Positions 1 to 8,264 of a stretch of 64,000 nucleotides of DNA are shown here, piece after piece. A program made the translations under genes and the position numbers. The notes under the pieces were generated by a model, which worked only from the letters and a program-made list of their open reading frames with translations, did no database searches and was not told where the DNA came from. Numbering within the stretch: position 1 is the first letter of the stretch; each line of letters starts with the position of its first letter. Source of the DNA: Pseudomonas chlororaphis. Its GTDB lineage: Bacteria > Pseudomonadota > Gammaproteobacteria > Pseudomonadales > Pseudomonadaceae. The stretch is from positions 1-64,000 of the forward strand of contig NZ_JSFK01000018.1 of assembly GCF_000783395.1 (NCBI RefSeq), given 5' to 3'.

Positions 1-1
1 G

Positions 2-376
2 GCGTGCAGTCGCCGGGCGGCCGGGACGGGGGAGGTCGGGCGGGTTCTGCTGGCTGACAATTTCTGGGGGATTTGCGCGCTGATCTTGTTGATCACCGGC
101 GGGATGCGTGCCTTTGGCGGTTACGAAAAAGGCACTGACTACTATCTTCATCAGCCGCTGTTTCACCTGAAGATGACGCTGTTCGTTCTGATTCTGTTGA
201 TAGAGCTTGCGCCGATGATCACGCTGATCAAATGGCGGATCGCCAAGACGCGGGGGGCGGTACTCGATACCGGGAGAGCAAAGTTGTTTGCACGCATCAG
301 TCACGTTGAAGCGCTGCTACTGATGCTGATGATGGTTGCAGCCACAGGCATGGCACGTGGTGTGACGTTCGGGTAG
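2..376 (+). CDS. DUF2214 family membrane protein, 3' part
   Basis: Only the C-terminal part is present: the frame is open back to the first base, so the start lies outside the window. An internal TTG at 86 is not a believable start because the coding pattern continues upstream. The visible part has LRAFGG-like (MRAFGGYEKG) and HLKMTLF stretches followed by two or three hydrophobic helices and a basic turn (LIKWRIAKTRG). This layout is what I recall for DUF2214 (four-helix inner-membrane proteins of unknown function). No catalytic residues are recognised. It runs toward the convergent rsmE gene, with a 218-bp gap. Confidence 0.75.
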   Translation, partial: ACSRRAAGTGEVGRVLLADNFWGICALILLITGGMRAFGGYEKGTDYYLHQPLFHLKMTLFVLILLIELAPMITLIKWRIAKTRGAVLDTGRAKLFARISHVEALLLMLMMVAATGMARGVTFG

Positions 377-543
377 GAAGGCGAATTCCCTTCGCTCTAT
401 CGGAAATGTCCGACAGCCAGCCTTGAGAATGCTCGGTAGTATCGATCAGCAGAAAGGGCGGGAGGGTAACGCGGGAGGATCATGTGTCAGGCGCCGTGCC
501 CAAGGAGTTTGGGGAGCGGATGGCAAAACGGCGCGTGAATCTC

Positions 544-578
544 TAGCCAGTCATTCCACAAGGTAAACGGACTGGCTA
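544..578. terminator. possible hairpin between DUF2214 gene and rsmE
   Basis: A 9-bp inverted repeat (TAGCCAGTC / GACTGGCTA) with a 17-nt loop sits between two convergent genes. There is no clear T-tract on either side, so it is only a weak terminator candidate. Confidence 0.3.
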
Positions 579-594
579 CTGACTGCGAGGCGGC

Positions 595-789
595 TCAGGG
601 AGTTTGTGGCTTGTCCGGGGCGGTCAGGCCAGCCTGAATGCGCTGGTAAATCTCTTCACGGTGCACTGCAACGTTTTTCGGAGCGTTGATACCAATGCGG
701 ACCTGTTGGCCGCTTACGCCCAGAATGGTGATAGTGATGTCATCACCGATGTTTATGCTTTCACCGACTTTGCGGGTGAGTATCAGCAT
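595..789 (-). CDS. rsmE: CsrA/RsmE-family post-transcriptional regulator
   Basis: A 64-residue CsrA-family RNA-binding protein. It starts MLILTRKVGE, carries the conserved VRIGINAPKNVAVHREEIY core and ends in a short polar tail (LTAPDKPQTP). These proteins are domain-swapped dimers that bind GGA motifs at ribosome-binding sites, and in pseudomonads they are sequestered by RsmX/Y/Z RNAs. The start chosen is ATG at 789, preceded by AAGGAG; an upstream in-frame ATG would add ten atypical residues. The length and tail match my memory of RsmE rather than the slightly different RsmA, but the paralogue name is an inference. The AAGGAGAAG leader contains GGA, so autoregulation is plausible. Confidence 0.92.
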   Translation of the reverse strand: MLILTRKVGESINIGDDITITILGVSGQQVRIGINAPKNVAVHREEIYQRIQAGLTAPDKPQTP

Positions 790-1039
790 GGTCTTCTCCT
801 TGATTGCTTTGTAGGGCACCTGATTCAGACAGTGCAGAGGTCGGTGGTACGTATAGATTAGTGCGAAGTCTCACGGTTTGGGTGCCTCTTTCTGACGCGC
901 AGAAGCGGCATTAATTCCCAGGGCGTAACTATACAGAGGCTGCAACCATCAATCTCGTTGTTTTGTGCCCATTTTGCGGGCCTCGCGAAGTATTTATGAA
1001 TGATAAGATCGCGGCTTTGAGAATTTCGAGGAAAGCGTT

Positions 1040-1405
1040 GTGCGCAAATTGGTTTGGTTGGTCGCGGCACTGGTGTTGGCTGGGTGTGGTGAAGGCAAGA
1101 ATGCAGACGCAGCAAAACCACAATCGACTGTAGTGACGGCGCCGGCTGCGGCGGCACCACAGTGGGATCTCGAAGTGCGCGGCGAAACCCCGCAGGCTGT
1201 CAGCGACCTGAGCGGCTGGTTGATCGAGCACGCCTTCGTACCTACGGTGATCAAGGACAGCAGTGGCAAAGCACGAATTCTGATTGGTCCTTTCAACTCG
1301 CAAGCCGAAGCTGAAGCCCGAAAAGTACAAGTGGATGCAGCTCTGGTGAAAGCCAAGAAGCAGAATATCGAGTCGGTGGTGATCGAGCACCCGCTCACGC
1401 CGTAA
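1040..1405 (+). CDS. SPOR-domain lipoprotein
   Basis: A 121-residue protein with a lipoprotein signal (LVLAGC lipobox, Cys at about residue 16), a short Ala/Pro-rich linker (about 20-40) and a C-terminal SPOR-like domain (about 43-121, with RILIGPFNSQAEAEA). SPOR domains bind denuded septal peptidoglycan, so a role at the division site or in the periplasm is likely. The start is GTG at 1040 behind GAGGAAAG. It is a stand-alone gene between divergent rsmE and the downstream flavoprotein. Confidence 0.8.
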   Translation: MRKLVWLVAALVLAGCGEGKNADAAKPQSTVVTAPAAAAPQWDLEVRGETPQAVSDLSGWLIEHAFVPTVIKDSSGKARILIGPFNSQAEAEARKVQVDAALVKAKKQNIESVVIEHPLTP

Positions 1406-1492
1406 ACGTTGCGTTTCAGCGGAGCGACCTAAAGGACCTCGGATGTGGCTCGTCTTATACGAGTCAGTCACGATTTTCCGAAGGAGCTCCGC

Positions 1493-2395
1493 ATGGCCTC
1501 CGCCAATCCTTACAAGCTGTTCGACGTCATCCTGCATCGTAAAACCTTACTCAGTCCGCACATGATGCGGATCACGCTGGCCAGTCCTGCTGTTAAAGAA
1601 ATGGCCACCTGGGCGCCGGATCAAAGGGTGAAGCTGTTTTTTCCTGCGGCTGATGGTTCGCCTGCCAGGCTTGCTCAGGGCGAGGGTTGGTACGCACGCT
1701 TCAAGGCAATGATTGCTGATCGGCGTCCGGCGATGCGCACCTACACCATTCGCCATTTGCGTGCCGAACAGGGTGAAGTGGATATTGATTTCGTCCTGCA
1801 TGGTGAAACCGGACCGGCTTCGCGTTGGGCGCTTCGGGCCCAGCCCGGTGACTCGATGCAGATTCTCGCCCCGGACTGCCGCTTTTCAGCGCAGGACGCC
1901 GGAGGATTCGAATGGAAGCCGCCGCAATCCCTCAAACAGCTTCTGCTGGTCGCCGACGGCACGGCGCTGCCTGCGGCCATGGGCATTCTCGATGAGTTGG
2001 CCACTATGGCCGAACCACCCCTGACGCAGGCGTTTTTCGAAGTCGACAGTGTCGAGGATATCCTGGCAGTTCCCGATTGGGCCGGGCTGACGGTGCAGTG
2101 GCTGATCCGAGACCAGGCCAGCGCCGGTATGTTGATGGCGGCGGCGGTGCAGAAAGCCGTCCCAGCCATTCATGCCTCATCCATCGGCCAGGCTGTCGAG
2201 TTGGCCGAGGTCGATATCGACAAAGAGATTCTTTGGGAAATAGCCGAGACAGCCAGTGAGGGTTTCTATGGCTGGATCGCTGGAGAAAGCGCTGCAGTGA
2301 TGAGTCTGCGCAGGTACCTGATCAAAGAGTGCGGAATCGCGCGGGAGTCGCTCAGCCTGATGGGCTACTGGCGCTACAACAAGGCGGGCAGCTAG
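1493..2395 (+). CDS. Siderophore-interacting protein (ferric-siderophore reductase family)
   Basis: A 300-residue SIP/ViuB-family flavoprotein. The N-terminal FAD-binding domain has the flavin-contacting RTYTIRH motif at about residue 82, followed by a ferredoxin-reductase-like C-terminal domain that ends in GYWRYNKA, typical of the family. These cytoplasmic enzymes release iron by reducing ferric siderophores. The ATG at 1493 is preferred because GAAGGAG sits 7 nt upstream; a GTG at 1445 has no such site. I see no Fur box upstream. A strong bidirectional terminator follows directly. Confidence 0.88.
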   Translation: MASANPYKLFDVILHRKTLLSPHMMRITLASPAVKEMATWAPDQRVKLFFPAADGSPARLAQGEGWYARFKAMIADRRPAMRTYTIRHLRAEQGEVDIDFVLHGETGPASRWALRAQPGDSMQILAPDCRFSAQDAGGFEWKPPQSLKQLLLVADGTALPAAMGILDELATMAEPPLTQAFFEVDSVEDILAVPDWAGLTVQWLIRDQASAGMLMAAAVQKAVPAIHASSIGQAVELAEVDIDKEILWEIAETASEGFYGWIAGESAAVMSLRRYLIKECGIARESLSLMGYWRYNKAGS

Positions 2396-2404
2396 CCACA
2401 AAAA

Positions 2405-2431
2405 AGGCCTCGGACATGACGTTCGAGGCCT
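2405..2431. terminator. bidirectional rho-independent terminator
   Basis: AGGCCTCG and CGAGGCCT form an 8-bp stem with an 11-nt loop. There are A's on the left and TCTTCTTTT on the right, so it can serve the siderophore-interacting gene on + and endA on -. Confidence 0.85.
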
Positions 2432-2448
2432 CTTCTTTTAAGTGTCGA

Positions 2449-3138
2449 TCAACCGCAGGCTTTCATGTTCACCGGGCCGACAAACTCATTACCGCGCCCC
2501 ATTACGCATGCCACGCTCTGATTGCGCTGACGCTCCCAGTCCTGCACCGGGTAAGTCTTGTCCCACGCTTCATACAATTGGCGATCCTGCTTCGACAGGC
2601 GCAAGCCGTATTGCTTGCTCATGTAGAAGTAAGTCCGGGCGATCATGCCGCGAATCGACGGACGAGGCATGACCTTCTTCGCCTTGAAGTCGACCTGGGT
2701 CAGGCATGAGCCATACTGCCCGGGTTGCACCGGCAGCCAGCCGTAGCTGAAGTTGCTGCGGTCTCCGTTGACCTCGCCAATACTCGGCACCAGGTTGTGC
2801 AGATCGGCTTCAGCCTTCTGATAGCTTGGGTCGTAACGCGTGCAGTTTTTACGTCCACCTTCCTGCCAGCACTGACGCTGATGGCCGAACTGCCAGGCTG
2901 GCACGATGTGTTCCCATTCAATGCGTGACGCACGCTTGGCATTCTTGCGCGGTACGTAACCGCAAGCCTTCAGATCAACCTTGTTGCCGGTGTACTTGCA
3001 CCCGCAATAAAACTCTGTGGACTGCGGCGCATAAAGCTTCCAGGCGACCTTCTTGGCTTCGGTAAAGGTGCGGGGTGCGCCAGCCTGGGCACCCATGGCG
3101 ATGAACAAAAGCAGCAAAGCAAAACAGCGGACACTCAT
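2449..3138 (-). CDS. endA: Endonuclease I (EndA-type, secreted)
   Basis: A 229-residue protein with a signal peptide (about 1-20, ending AQAGAP) and an endonuclease I domain. The beta-beta-alpha-metal nuclease centre is visible as EWEHIVPA (about residue 75), ADLHNLVP and NGDRSNF. Many cysteines (FYCGCKY, CWQEGG, NCTRY) fit a periplasmic, disulfide-bonded enzyme. It cleaves DNA non-specifically outside the cytoplasm. The ATG at 3138 (AAGGAAGA upstream) gives a normal signal peptide. It lies 4 bp downstream of the DUF1654 gene on the same strand, so it is almost certainly cotranscribed and shares the LexA-like box. Confidence 0.92.
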   Translation of the reverse strand: MSVRCFALLLLFIAMGAQAGAPRTFTEAKKVAWKLYAPQSTEFYCGCKYTGNKVDLKACGYVPRKNAKRASRIEWEHIVPAWQFGHQRQCWQEGGRKNCTRYDPSYQKAEADLHNLVPSIGEVNGDRSNFSYGWLPVQPGQYGSCLTQVDFKAKKVMPRPSIRGMIARTYFYMSKQYGLRLSKQDRQLYEAWDKTYPVQDWERQRNQSVACVMGRGNEFVGPVNMKACG

Positions 3139-3142
3139 TGAA

Positions 3143-3382
3143 TCAATCTTCCTTCGGTACAACCCAAAAAATCTGCACGCCACCGTCGTCGCGATAGGCG
3201 AGGGTGACGTTGTCGTTCTCGTCGATTTCCTCGAGCAGGCGCTCCCACTCGTCCATCGGCTCGTCCGGCAGACGGAAGATCAGTGCGGCTTTGGCTTTCT
3301 GGGCGGTGGGGGAATTGATGATTTTCTGAACGCGCATGCCCATGCGTTCGTAAGCGTCAGGAGCATCAGGGGAGGTGGCCAC
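3143..3382 (-). CDS. DUF1654 domain protein
   Basis: A 79-residue protein with YERMGMRVQKIINSP and a C-terminal acidic/beta segment, the pattern I associate with the Pseudomonas-specific DUF1654 family, whose function is unknown. I choose GTG at 3382 because AAGGA stands 7 nt upstream and because the longer frame would run through the LexA-like operator at 3401-3416. It forms a two-gene operon with endA (4-bp gap). Confidence 0.75.
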   Translation of the reverse strand: MATSPDAPDAYERMGMRVQKIINSPTAQKAKAALIFRLPDEPMDEWERLLEEIDENDNVTLAYRDDGGVQIFWVVPKED

Positions 3383-3400
3383 GAGGTTATCCTTATTAAG

Positions 3401-3416
3401 CTGTACGTGCATACAG
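3401..3416 (-). promoter_or_regulatory. LexA (SOS) box upstream of DUF1654-endA
   Basis: CTGTACGTGCATACAG fits the CTGT-N8-ACAG (CTG-N10-CAG) LexA consensus exactly in both arms. It lies 19-34 bp upstream of the GTG start of the DUF1654-endA operon, where it would cover the promoter. Confidence 0.7.
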
Positions 3417-3610
3417 TATTTAACTGTAGGCATTTTCGCAACTGCTTAAAATTCAAGAAAATCCTCTGACAGCGGTTTTCAGATTTTGGTGTAGGCCATG
3501 TCGATTTATTTGTGGGAAAAGTGCGAGAGCGATGTAAGCGAAGCACTACCCGCCTATTGGGCGAGTAATGCTTGGGTTGCCCGATCGAGAATTGATCAGG
3601 CGAAGGCGAA

Positions 3611-4699
3611 TCAGTATTCCCAGAACATCCGTTGCAGCTCTTTGCTGTCGTTGGTTTTGGTCAAAGCGACCATTGCCAGGATGCGGGCTTTTTGCGGGTT
3701 CAGATCGTGAGCCACAACCCAGTCGTACTTGTCGTCCGGCTGTTCGGCGTTACGCAGAACGAAGCCGCCAGCGTTGACGTGGGACGAACGAATGATTTGC
3801 ACGCCATCCTTGCGCAGCGCTTGCAGGGCTGGAACCACGCGGGAGGATACCGAGCCGTTGCCGGTACCGGCATGGATGATGGCCTTGGCACCGGATTGGG
3901 CGAGAGCCTTGTAGGCTGTATCGCTGACGTTGCCGTAGGAATAAGCGATTTCTACGTCAGGAAGACTCTTGATGTTTTTGATGTCGAATTCCGAGTCCAT
4001 GGTGTGACGCTTGGCTGGCAAGCGGAACCAGTAGGATTTGCCTTCAACCACCATGCCCAGTGGGCCCCAGGCACTTTTGAACGCCTCGGTCTTGATGTTG
4101 ATCATTTTGCTGACGTCGCGACCGGACTGGATTTCATCGTTCATGGTCACCAGTACGCCTTTGCCGTGCGCTTCTTTGCTGCTGGCCACGGCCACAGCGT
4201 TGTACAGGTTGAGCATGCCATCGGCGGACATGGCGGTGCCCGGACGCATCGAGCCGACGACGATGATCGGCTTGTCGGTTTTTTCCACCAGATTGAGGAA
4301 GTAAGCGGTTTCTTCCAGGGTGTCGGTGCCGTGGGTGATGACGATGCCGTCGACGTCTTTGCTATCAGCCAGTTCGGCCACGCGGCGACCCAACTGCAGC
4401 AGATTTTCGTTGGTGATGCTTTCCGAGGCAATCTGCATGACTTGTTCGCCACGCACGTTCGCCAGTTTGCTCAGTTCGGGAATGCCGGCGATCAATTGTT
4501 CGACGCCGACCTTGGCCGCCTGATAGGTGGCGCTGTTGGCGGCACTAGCGCCGGCACCGGCAATGGTGCCGCCCGTGGCAAGTACCACGACGTTCGCGAG
4601 CTTGGTCTGGGTTTCGACTTCTTTTGCCTGAAGGGCGGTCGGCAGGAGCAGGAGGAGGGCCAAAGCGCCCGGAACCAAAGTGTTGAAAGCAGATTTCAT
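3611..4699 (-). CDS. ansB: Periplasmic glutaminase-asparaginase
   Basis: A 362-residue type II L-asparaginase/glutaminase. The signal peptide (about 1-25, ...TALQA) targets the periplasm. The mature protein opens with the first catalytic Thr in ATGGTIAG and carries the second Thr and Asp in ITHGTDTLEE. It deamidates Gln and Asn to Glu and Asp, feeding acidic amino-acid uptake. The upstream region holds a TTCGG-N4-CCGAA palindrome, a sigma-54-like promoter and an ANR/FNR-like box, consistent with acidic-amino-acid control by AauR/AauS. Transcribed alone. Confidence 0.95.
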   Translation of the reverse strand: MKSAFNTLVPGALALLLLLPTALQAKEVETQTKLANVVVLATGGTIAGAGASAANSATYQAAKVGVEQLIAGIPELSKLANVRGEQVMQIASESITNENLLQLGRRVAELADSKDVDGIVITHGTDTLEETAYFLNLVEKTDKPIIVVGSMRPGTAMSADGMLNLYNAVAVASSKEAHGKGVLVTMNDEIQSGRDVSKMINIKTEAFKSAWGPLGMVVEGKSYWFRLPAKRHTMDSEFDIKNIKSLPDVEIAYSYGNVSDTAYKALAQSGAKAIIHAGTGNGSVSSRVVPALQALRKDGVQIIRSSHVNAGGFVLRNAEQPDDKYDWVVAHDLNPQKARILAMVALTKTNDSKELQRMFWEY

Positions 4700-4789
4700 T
4701 ATTTTTCTCTCTAGTAGTGAGACGGTGCTGATGCAGGTTCATCTAGATGCACTCCAAGCCGATCTGGATGCCCGGAGTGCTGTGAAGGG

Positions 4790-4805
4790 AGCAGGATCTG
4801 TACCA
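4790..4805 (-). promoter_or_regulatory. sigma-54 (-24/-12) promoter for ansB
   Basis: On the minus strand TGGTACAGATCCTGCT matches TGGYACRNNNNTTGCW at all but one fixed position, about 90 bp upstream of the ansB start. Confidence 0.65.
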
Positions 4806-4838
4806 GCCGTACTTTGCGTCAGAGAAATGTTTAACTTG

Positions 4839-4852
4839 ATGATTTACATCAA
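4839..4852. promoter_or_regulatory. ANR/FNR-like box (or IHF-like site)
   Basis: ATGATTTACATCAA matches TTGAT-N4-ATCAA at 9 of 10 fixed bases. It lies between the AauR-like site and the sigma-54 promoter of ansB, where an IHF bend would also be expected. Which protein binds cannot be decided by eye. Confidence 0.4.
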
Positions 4853-4921
4853 GTTTTTCTGAGTTTGAAAATCGCGCGATGAATCGTTTATCCGGGTTTC
4901 CGAACAATGGCCGCTTTCGCG

Positions 4922-4935
4922 TTCGGCTCTCCGAA
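4922..4935. promoter_or_regulatory. AauR-type binding palindrome
   Basis: TTCGGCTCTCCGAA is a perfect TTCGG-N4-CCGAA palindrome, the motif described for the AauR response regulator of acidic amino acid catabolism in P. putida. It sits about 120 bp upstream of the ansB sigma-54 promoter, a normal enhancer distance. Confidence 0.65.
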
Positions 4936-4988
4936 AGGGACTACTGCTTTTGTTGAGTGATTCGGGTTGCCGGTTTCGGTTTTTCTGC

Positions 4989-5015
4989 TAAAGAAACCCA
5001 CGCGCGGGCCGATGG
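4989..5015 (+). promoter_or_regulatory. sigma-28 (FliA) promoter
   Basis: TAAA, exactly 15 bp, then GCCGATGG (6 of 8 to GCCGATAA), ending 33 bp before the ATG of the next gene. It suggests expression with the late flagellar genes. Confidence 0.55.
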
Positions 5016-5048
5016 GTGTTCAAGGAAACTGAATTTTAGGGAGTTAAC

Positions 5049-5495
5049 ATGTCACTGACGGTCGGTTTTTCAAATCCTGGCGCAGTCACGATCGGCGGCA
5101 AAACCGCAGCGACCATCAATGCATTGAACGAGGCGGAAGCTGATGCTTCCACCGAGGCGCTGGGCACTGACAAAGATGAAAGCAATCAGGTCAGAACCGG
5201 TGGCGCTGCGCAAGAAGACAGCAAGGCTGAAAGCGGCAGTAACCTGAGCGTTACCGTCAAGATGCTGCTCAAGCGCATGCAGGAATTGCAGAAGCAACTT
5301 CAGGAGCAGCAACAGCAATTGGCAGCGGCCCAAGCCGAGACCTACCCGACGCCCGAGGCGAAATCGCAGGCGGTCATGTCCATTCAGGGGCAGATCGCGC
5401 AAACCAGCGCCGCGATGGCAGAAGTGGCGGGTGCATTGGTCAAGGAAATGTCCAAGAGCGCCACCAGCGGGAATTTGGTCAGCACCACGGCATAA
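5049..5495 (+). CDS. FlxA-like coiled-coil protein
   Basis: A 148-residue protein with no signal peptide. It has a Ser/Ala/Thr-rich N-terminus (MSLTVGFSNPG), an acidic linker, and a Gln-rich coiled coil from about residue 72 (LLKRMQELQKQLQEQQQQ), followed by a second amphipathic helix. Composition and layout resemble FlxA-family proteins, which in E. coli are flagellar-regulon genes of unknown function. The sigma-28-like promoter just upstream supports this. A GGGAG site precedes the ATG. Function beyond a flagellar-regulon link is unknown. Confidence 0.7.
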   Translation: MSLTVGFSNPGAVTIGGKTAATINALNEAEADASTEALGTDKDESNQVRTGGAAQEDSKAESGSNLSVTVKMLLKRMQELQKQLQEQQQQLAAAQAETYPTPEAKSQAVMSIQGQIAQTSAAMAEVAGALVKEMSKSATSGNLVSTTA

Positions 5496-5552
5496 GCAGC
5501 GAAGGGGCGAGTCGGACCGATTCGCCCTACAACAAATGACGATTTCTGATTG

Positions 5553-5581
5553 TTGACAAATGTCGGCGGTATTCGCATAGT
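5553..5581 (+). promoter_or_regulatory. sigma-70 promoter of the rbs operon
   Basis: Perfect -35 TTGACA (5553-5558), 17-bp spacer, -10 CATAGT (5576-5581), just upstream of the RbsR operator. Confidence 0.75.
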
Positions 5582-5589
5582 TCGGTCTA

Positions 5590-5603
5590 CGCAAACGTTT
5601 GCG
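5590..5603. promoter_or_regulatory. RbsR operator
   Basis: CGCAAACGTTTGCG is a perfect 14-bp palindrome with the central CG typical of LacI/RbsR operators. It covers the expected transcription start of rbsB. A weaker GCAA-N3-TTGC copy lies near 5660. Confidence 0.8.
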
Positions 5604-5697
5604 CGGCTCTCCCGGCATTGTATGGCCCGGAAGAAAGCGAGTTAGCTTACGCCAGCGCAAGCGTTGCTCACAATAATCATAAGATCGGAGTGAACCC

Positions 5698-6654
5698 ATG
5701 AAGCTGCCATTCGCTGGACGCCTTCTTGCTGTCGCTATGCTGGCTGCCACAGCCGCCGCACTACCTGTCTCCTCGGCATTCGCCGAATCCGCCGAAAAAC
5801 CTAAAGTCGCGCTGGTCATGAAGTCTCTGGCCAACGAATTCTTCCTGACCATGGAAGATGGCGCCAAGGCCTACCAGAAAGAACACTCCGCCGATTTCGA
5901 CCTGATCTCCAACGGCATCAAGGATGAAACCGACACTGCTGGCCAGACCCGCATCGTCGAGCAGATGATTCTGGCCAAGGTCAATGCACTGGTGATCGCG
6001 CCTTCCGATTCCAAGGCCATGGTGCCGGTGATCAAGAAAGCCGTCGATGCCGGCATCACCGTGATCAACATCGACAACCAGCTCGATCCGGCCATCGTCA
6101 AAAGCAAAAACATCAGCGTGCCCTTCGTAGGCCCGGACAACCGTAAAGGCGCGCGTCTGGTCGGTGAATATCTGGCCAAGCAGCTCAAGGCTGGTGACGA
6201 GGTCGGCATCATTGAAGGCGTGTCCACCACGACCAATGCCCAGCAACGTACCGCTGGCTTCAAGGATGCGATGGACGCTGCACAGATCAAGATCGTTTCC
6301 CTGCAATCCGGTGATTGGGAAATCGACAAGGGCAACAAGGTTGCTGCGTCGATCCTCAGCGAATACCCGGACGTCAAAGCATTGCTGGCCGGCAACGACA
6401 GCATGGCTGTAGGTGCTGTCTCCGCTGTGCGCGCCGCGGGCAAGGCCGGTCAGGTCCAAGTGGTTGGTTATGACAACATCAATGCCATCAAGCCAATGCT
6501 GAAGGACGGCCGCGTGCTGGCTACTGCTGACCAGTTCGCTGCCAAGCAAGCCGTGTTCGGCATCGAAACCGCGCTGAAAATCATCAAGGGCGAGAAAGTC
6601 GACAGCGGCGCCAACGGCGTGATCGAAACACCGGTCGAGCTGGTCACCAAGTAA
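5698..6654 (+). CDS. rbsB: Ribose ABC transporter, periplasmic binding protein
   Basis: A 318-residue periplasmic binding protein with signal peptide (about 1-29, SSAFAES). The two-lobe sugar-binding fold is recognisable from KSLANEFFLTMEDGAK, NIDNQLDP, TTTNAQQRTAGF and GNDSMAVGA / GYDNINAI, typical of the RbsB/galactose-binding family. It delivers ribose to RbsAC. First gene of rbsBACRKD-nucleoside hydrolase, behind a TTGACA promoter and a RbsR-type operator. Confidence 0.95.
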   Translation: MKLPFAGRLLAVAMLAATAAALPVSSAFAESAEKPKVALVMKSLANEFFLTMEDGAKAYQKEHSADFDLISNGIKDETDTAGQTRIVEQMILAKVNALVIAPSDSKAMVPVIKKAVDAGITVINIDNQLDPAIVKSKNISVPFVGPDNRKGARLVGEYLAKQLKAGDEVGIIEGVSTTTNAQQRTAGFKDAMDAAQIKIVSLQSGDWEIDKGNKVAASILSEYPDVKALLAGNDSMAVGAVSAVRAAGKAGQVQVVGYDNINAIKPMLKDGRVLATADQFAAKQAVFGIETALKIIKGEKVDSGANGVIETPVELVTK

Positions 6655-6710
6655 GTCTTCTGGCGACACAACGGCGCTCGTCCGTCCGGGCGAGCGCATG
6701 GAGAGTTTTT

Positions 6711-8264
6711 ATGTCAGTTTCCGCCCCGAACGCTGTCCTCTCGGTCAGCGGTATCGGTAAGACCTATGCGCAACCGGTGCTCACCGGCATCGATCTGACG
6801 CTGATGCGCGGTGAAGTACTGGCGCTTACCGGCGAGAATGGTGCCGGCAAAAGTACCCTGTCGAAGATCATTGGCGGACTGGTCACCCCGACCACCGGCC
6901 AAATGCAATTCCACGGCAAGGACTATCGACCGGGCAGTCGCACCCAGGCTGAAGACCTCGGCGTGCGTATGGTCATGCAAGAACTCAATCTGTTGCCGAC
7001 CCTGTCGGTGGCGGAGAATCTGTTTCTCGACAACCTGCCGAGCAACGGTGGCTGGATCAGCCGCAAGCAGTTACGCAAAGCCGCGATCGAAGCCATGGCG
7101 CAAGTCGGCCTCGACGCGATCGACCCGGATACGCTGGTCGGCGAGTTGGGTATCGGGCATCAGCAGATGGTCGAAATCGCCCGTAACCTGATCGGCGATT
7201 GCCATGTGCTGATTCTCGACGAACCGACCGCGATGCTGACCGCGCGTGAAGTCGAAATGCTCTTTGAGCAGATCACCCGCTTGCAGGCGCGTGGCGTTTC
7301 GATCATTTATATTTCCCACCGCCTCGAAGAGCTGGCCCGCGTCGCACAGCGCATTGCCGTGCTGCGTGACGGCAATCTGGTCTGCGTCGAGCCGATGGCC
7401 AACTACAACAGCGAACAGTTGGTCACGCTGATGGTCGGTCGTGAACTGGGCGAGCATATCGACATGGGCCCGCGCAAGATTGGTGCCCCGGCGCTGACGA
7501 TTAAAGGCCTGACCCGTTCCGACAAAGTGCGCGATGTCTCCTTCGAAGTGCGTGCCGGCGAGATCTTCGGAATTTCCGGGCTGATCGGGGCAGGGCGCAC
7601 AGAGCTGCTGCGACTGATCTTCGGCGCAGACATTGCCGACAGCGGCAGCATTGCCCTCGGCTCGCCAGCCAAAGTCGTCAGTGTGCGCTCGCCCGTCGAC
7701 GCCGTGCGCAACGGCATTGCATTGATTACCGAGGACCGCAAGGGTGAAGGCCTGCTGCTGAGTCAGTCGATCAGCGCCAACATCGCGCTCGGCAACATGC
7801 CGGAGATTTCCAGTGGCGGTGTCGTCAACAGCGGCGACGAGATAGCTCTGGCGCAGCGTCAGATCGACGCCATGCGCATCCGCAGTTCAAGTCCGACACA
7901 ACTGGTTTCAGAACTGTCCGGCGGCAACCAGCAGAAAGTCGTGATCGGCCGCTGGCTGGAGCGCGACTGTTCGGTGCTGCTGTTCGACGAGCCGACCCGC
8001 GGCATCGACGTCGGCGCCAAGTTCGACATTTATGCCTTGCTCGGCGAGCTGACGCGCCAGGGCAAAGCGCTGGTGGTGGTGTCCAGTGACCTGCGTGAAC
8101 TGATGCTGATCTGCGACCGCATCGGCGTGCTGTCGGCAGGGCGCTTGATCGACACCTTCGAGCGCGATAGCTGGACCCAGGATGATTTGCTTGCCGCCGC
8201 GTTCGCCGGCTACCAAAAACGTGATGCGTTGCTCAACGAAGCGGCGCCTAGGGATCTCCCATGA
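6711..8264 (+). CDS. rbsA: Ribose ABC transporter, ATP-binding protein
   Basis: A 517-residue protein with two fused ABC domains. The N-terminal half has Walker A GENGAGKST (41-49) and Walker B LILDEPTAM. The C-terminal half has the degenerate GLIGAGRTE loop usual in RbsA, an LSGGNQQKV signature and LLFDEPTRGIDVG. It energises ribose import. ATG at 6711 behind GGAGAG. It overlaps rbsC by 4 bp (ATGA), implying translational coupling. Confidence 0.96.
   Translation: MSVSAPNAVLSVSGIGKTYAQPVLTGIDLTLMRGEVLALTGENGAGKSTLSKIIGGLVTPTTGQMQFHGKDYRPGSRTQAEDLGVRMVMQELNLLPTLSVAENLFLDNLPSNGGWISRKQLRKAAIEAMAQVGLDAIDPDTLVGELGIGHQQMVEIARNLIGDCHVLILDEPTAMLTAREVEMLFEQITRLQARGVSIIYISHRLEELARVAQRIAVLRDGNLVCVEPMANYNSEQLVTLMVGRELGEHIDMGPRKIGAPALTIKGLTRSDKVRDVSFEVRAGEIFGISGLIGAGRTELLRLIFGADIADSGSIALGSPAKVVSVRSPVDAVRNGIALITEDRKGEGLLLSQSISANIALGNMPEISSGGVVNSGDEIALAQRQIDAMRIRSSSPTQLVSELSGGNQQKVVIGRWLERDCSVLLFDEPTRGIDVGAKFDIYALLGELTRQGKALVVVSSDLRELMLICDRIGVLSAGRLIDTFERDSWTQDDLLAAAFAGYQKRDALLNEAAPRDLP

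Noticed and set aside
3632..4714. 360-codon plus-strand frame opposite ansB
   Set aside because: Shadow of ansB; no family motif.
5503..5530. Hairpin after the FlxA-like gene as a terminator
   Set aside because: Complementarity is partial and no T-run follows.
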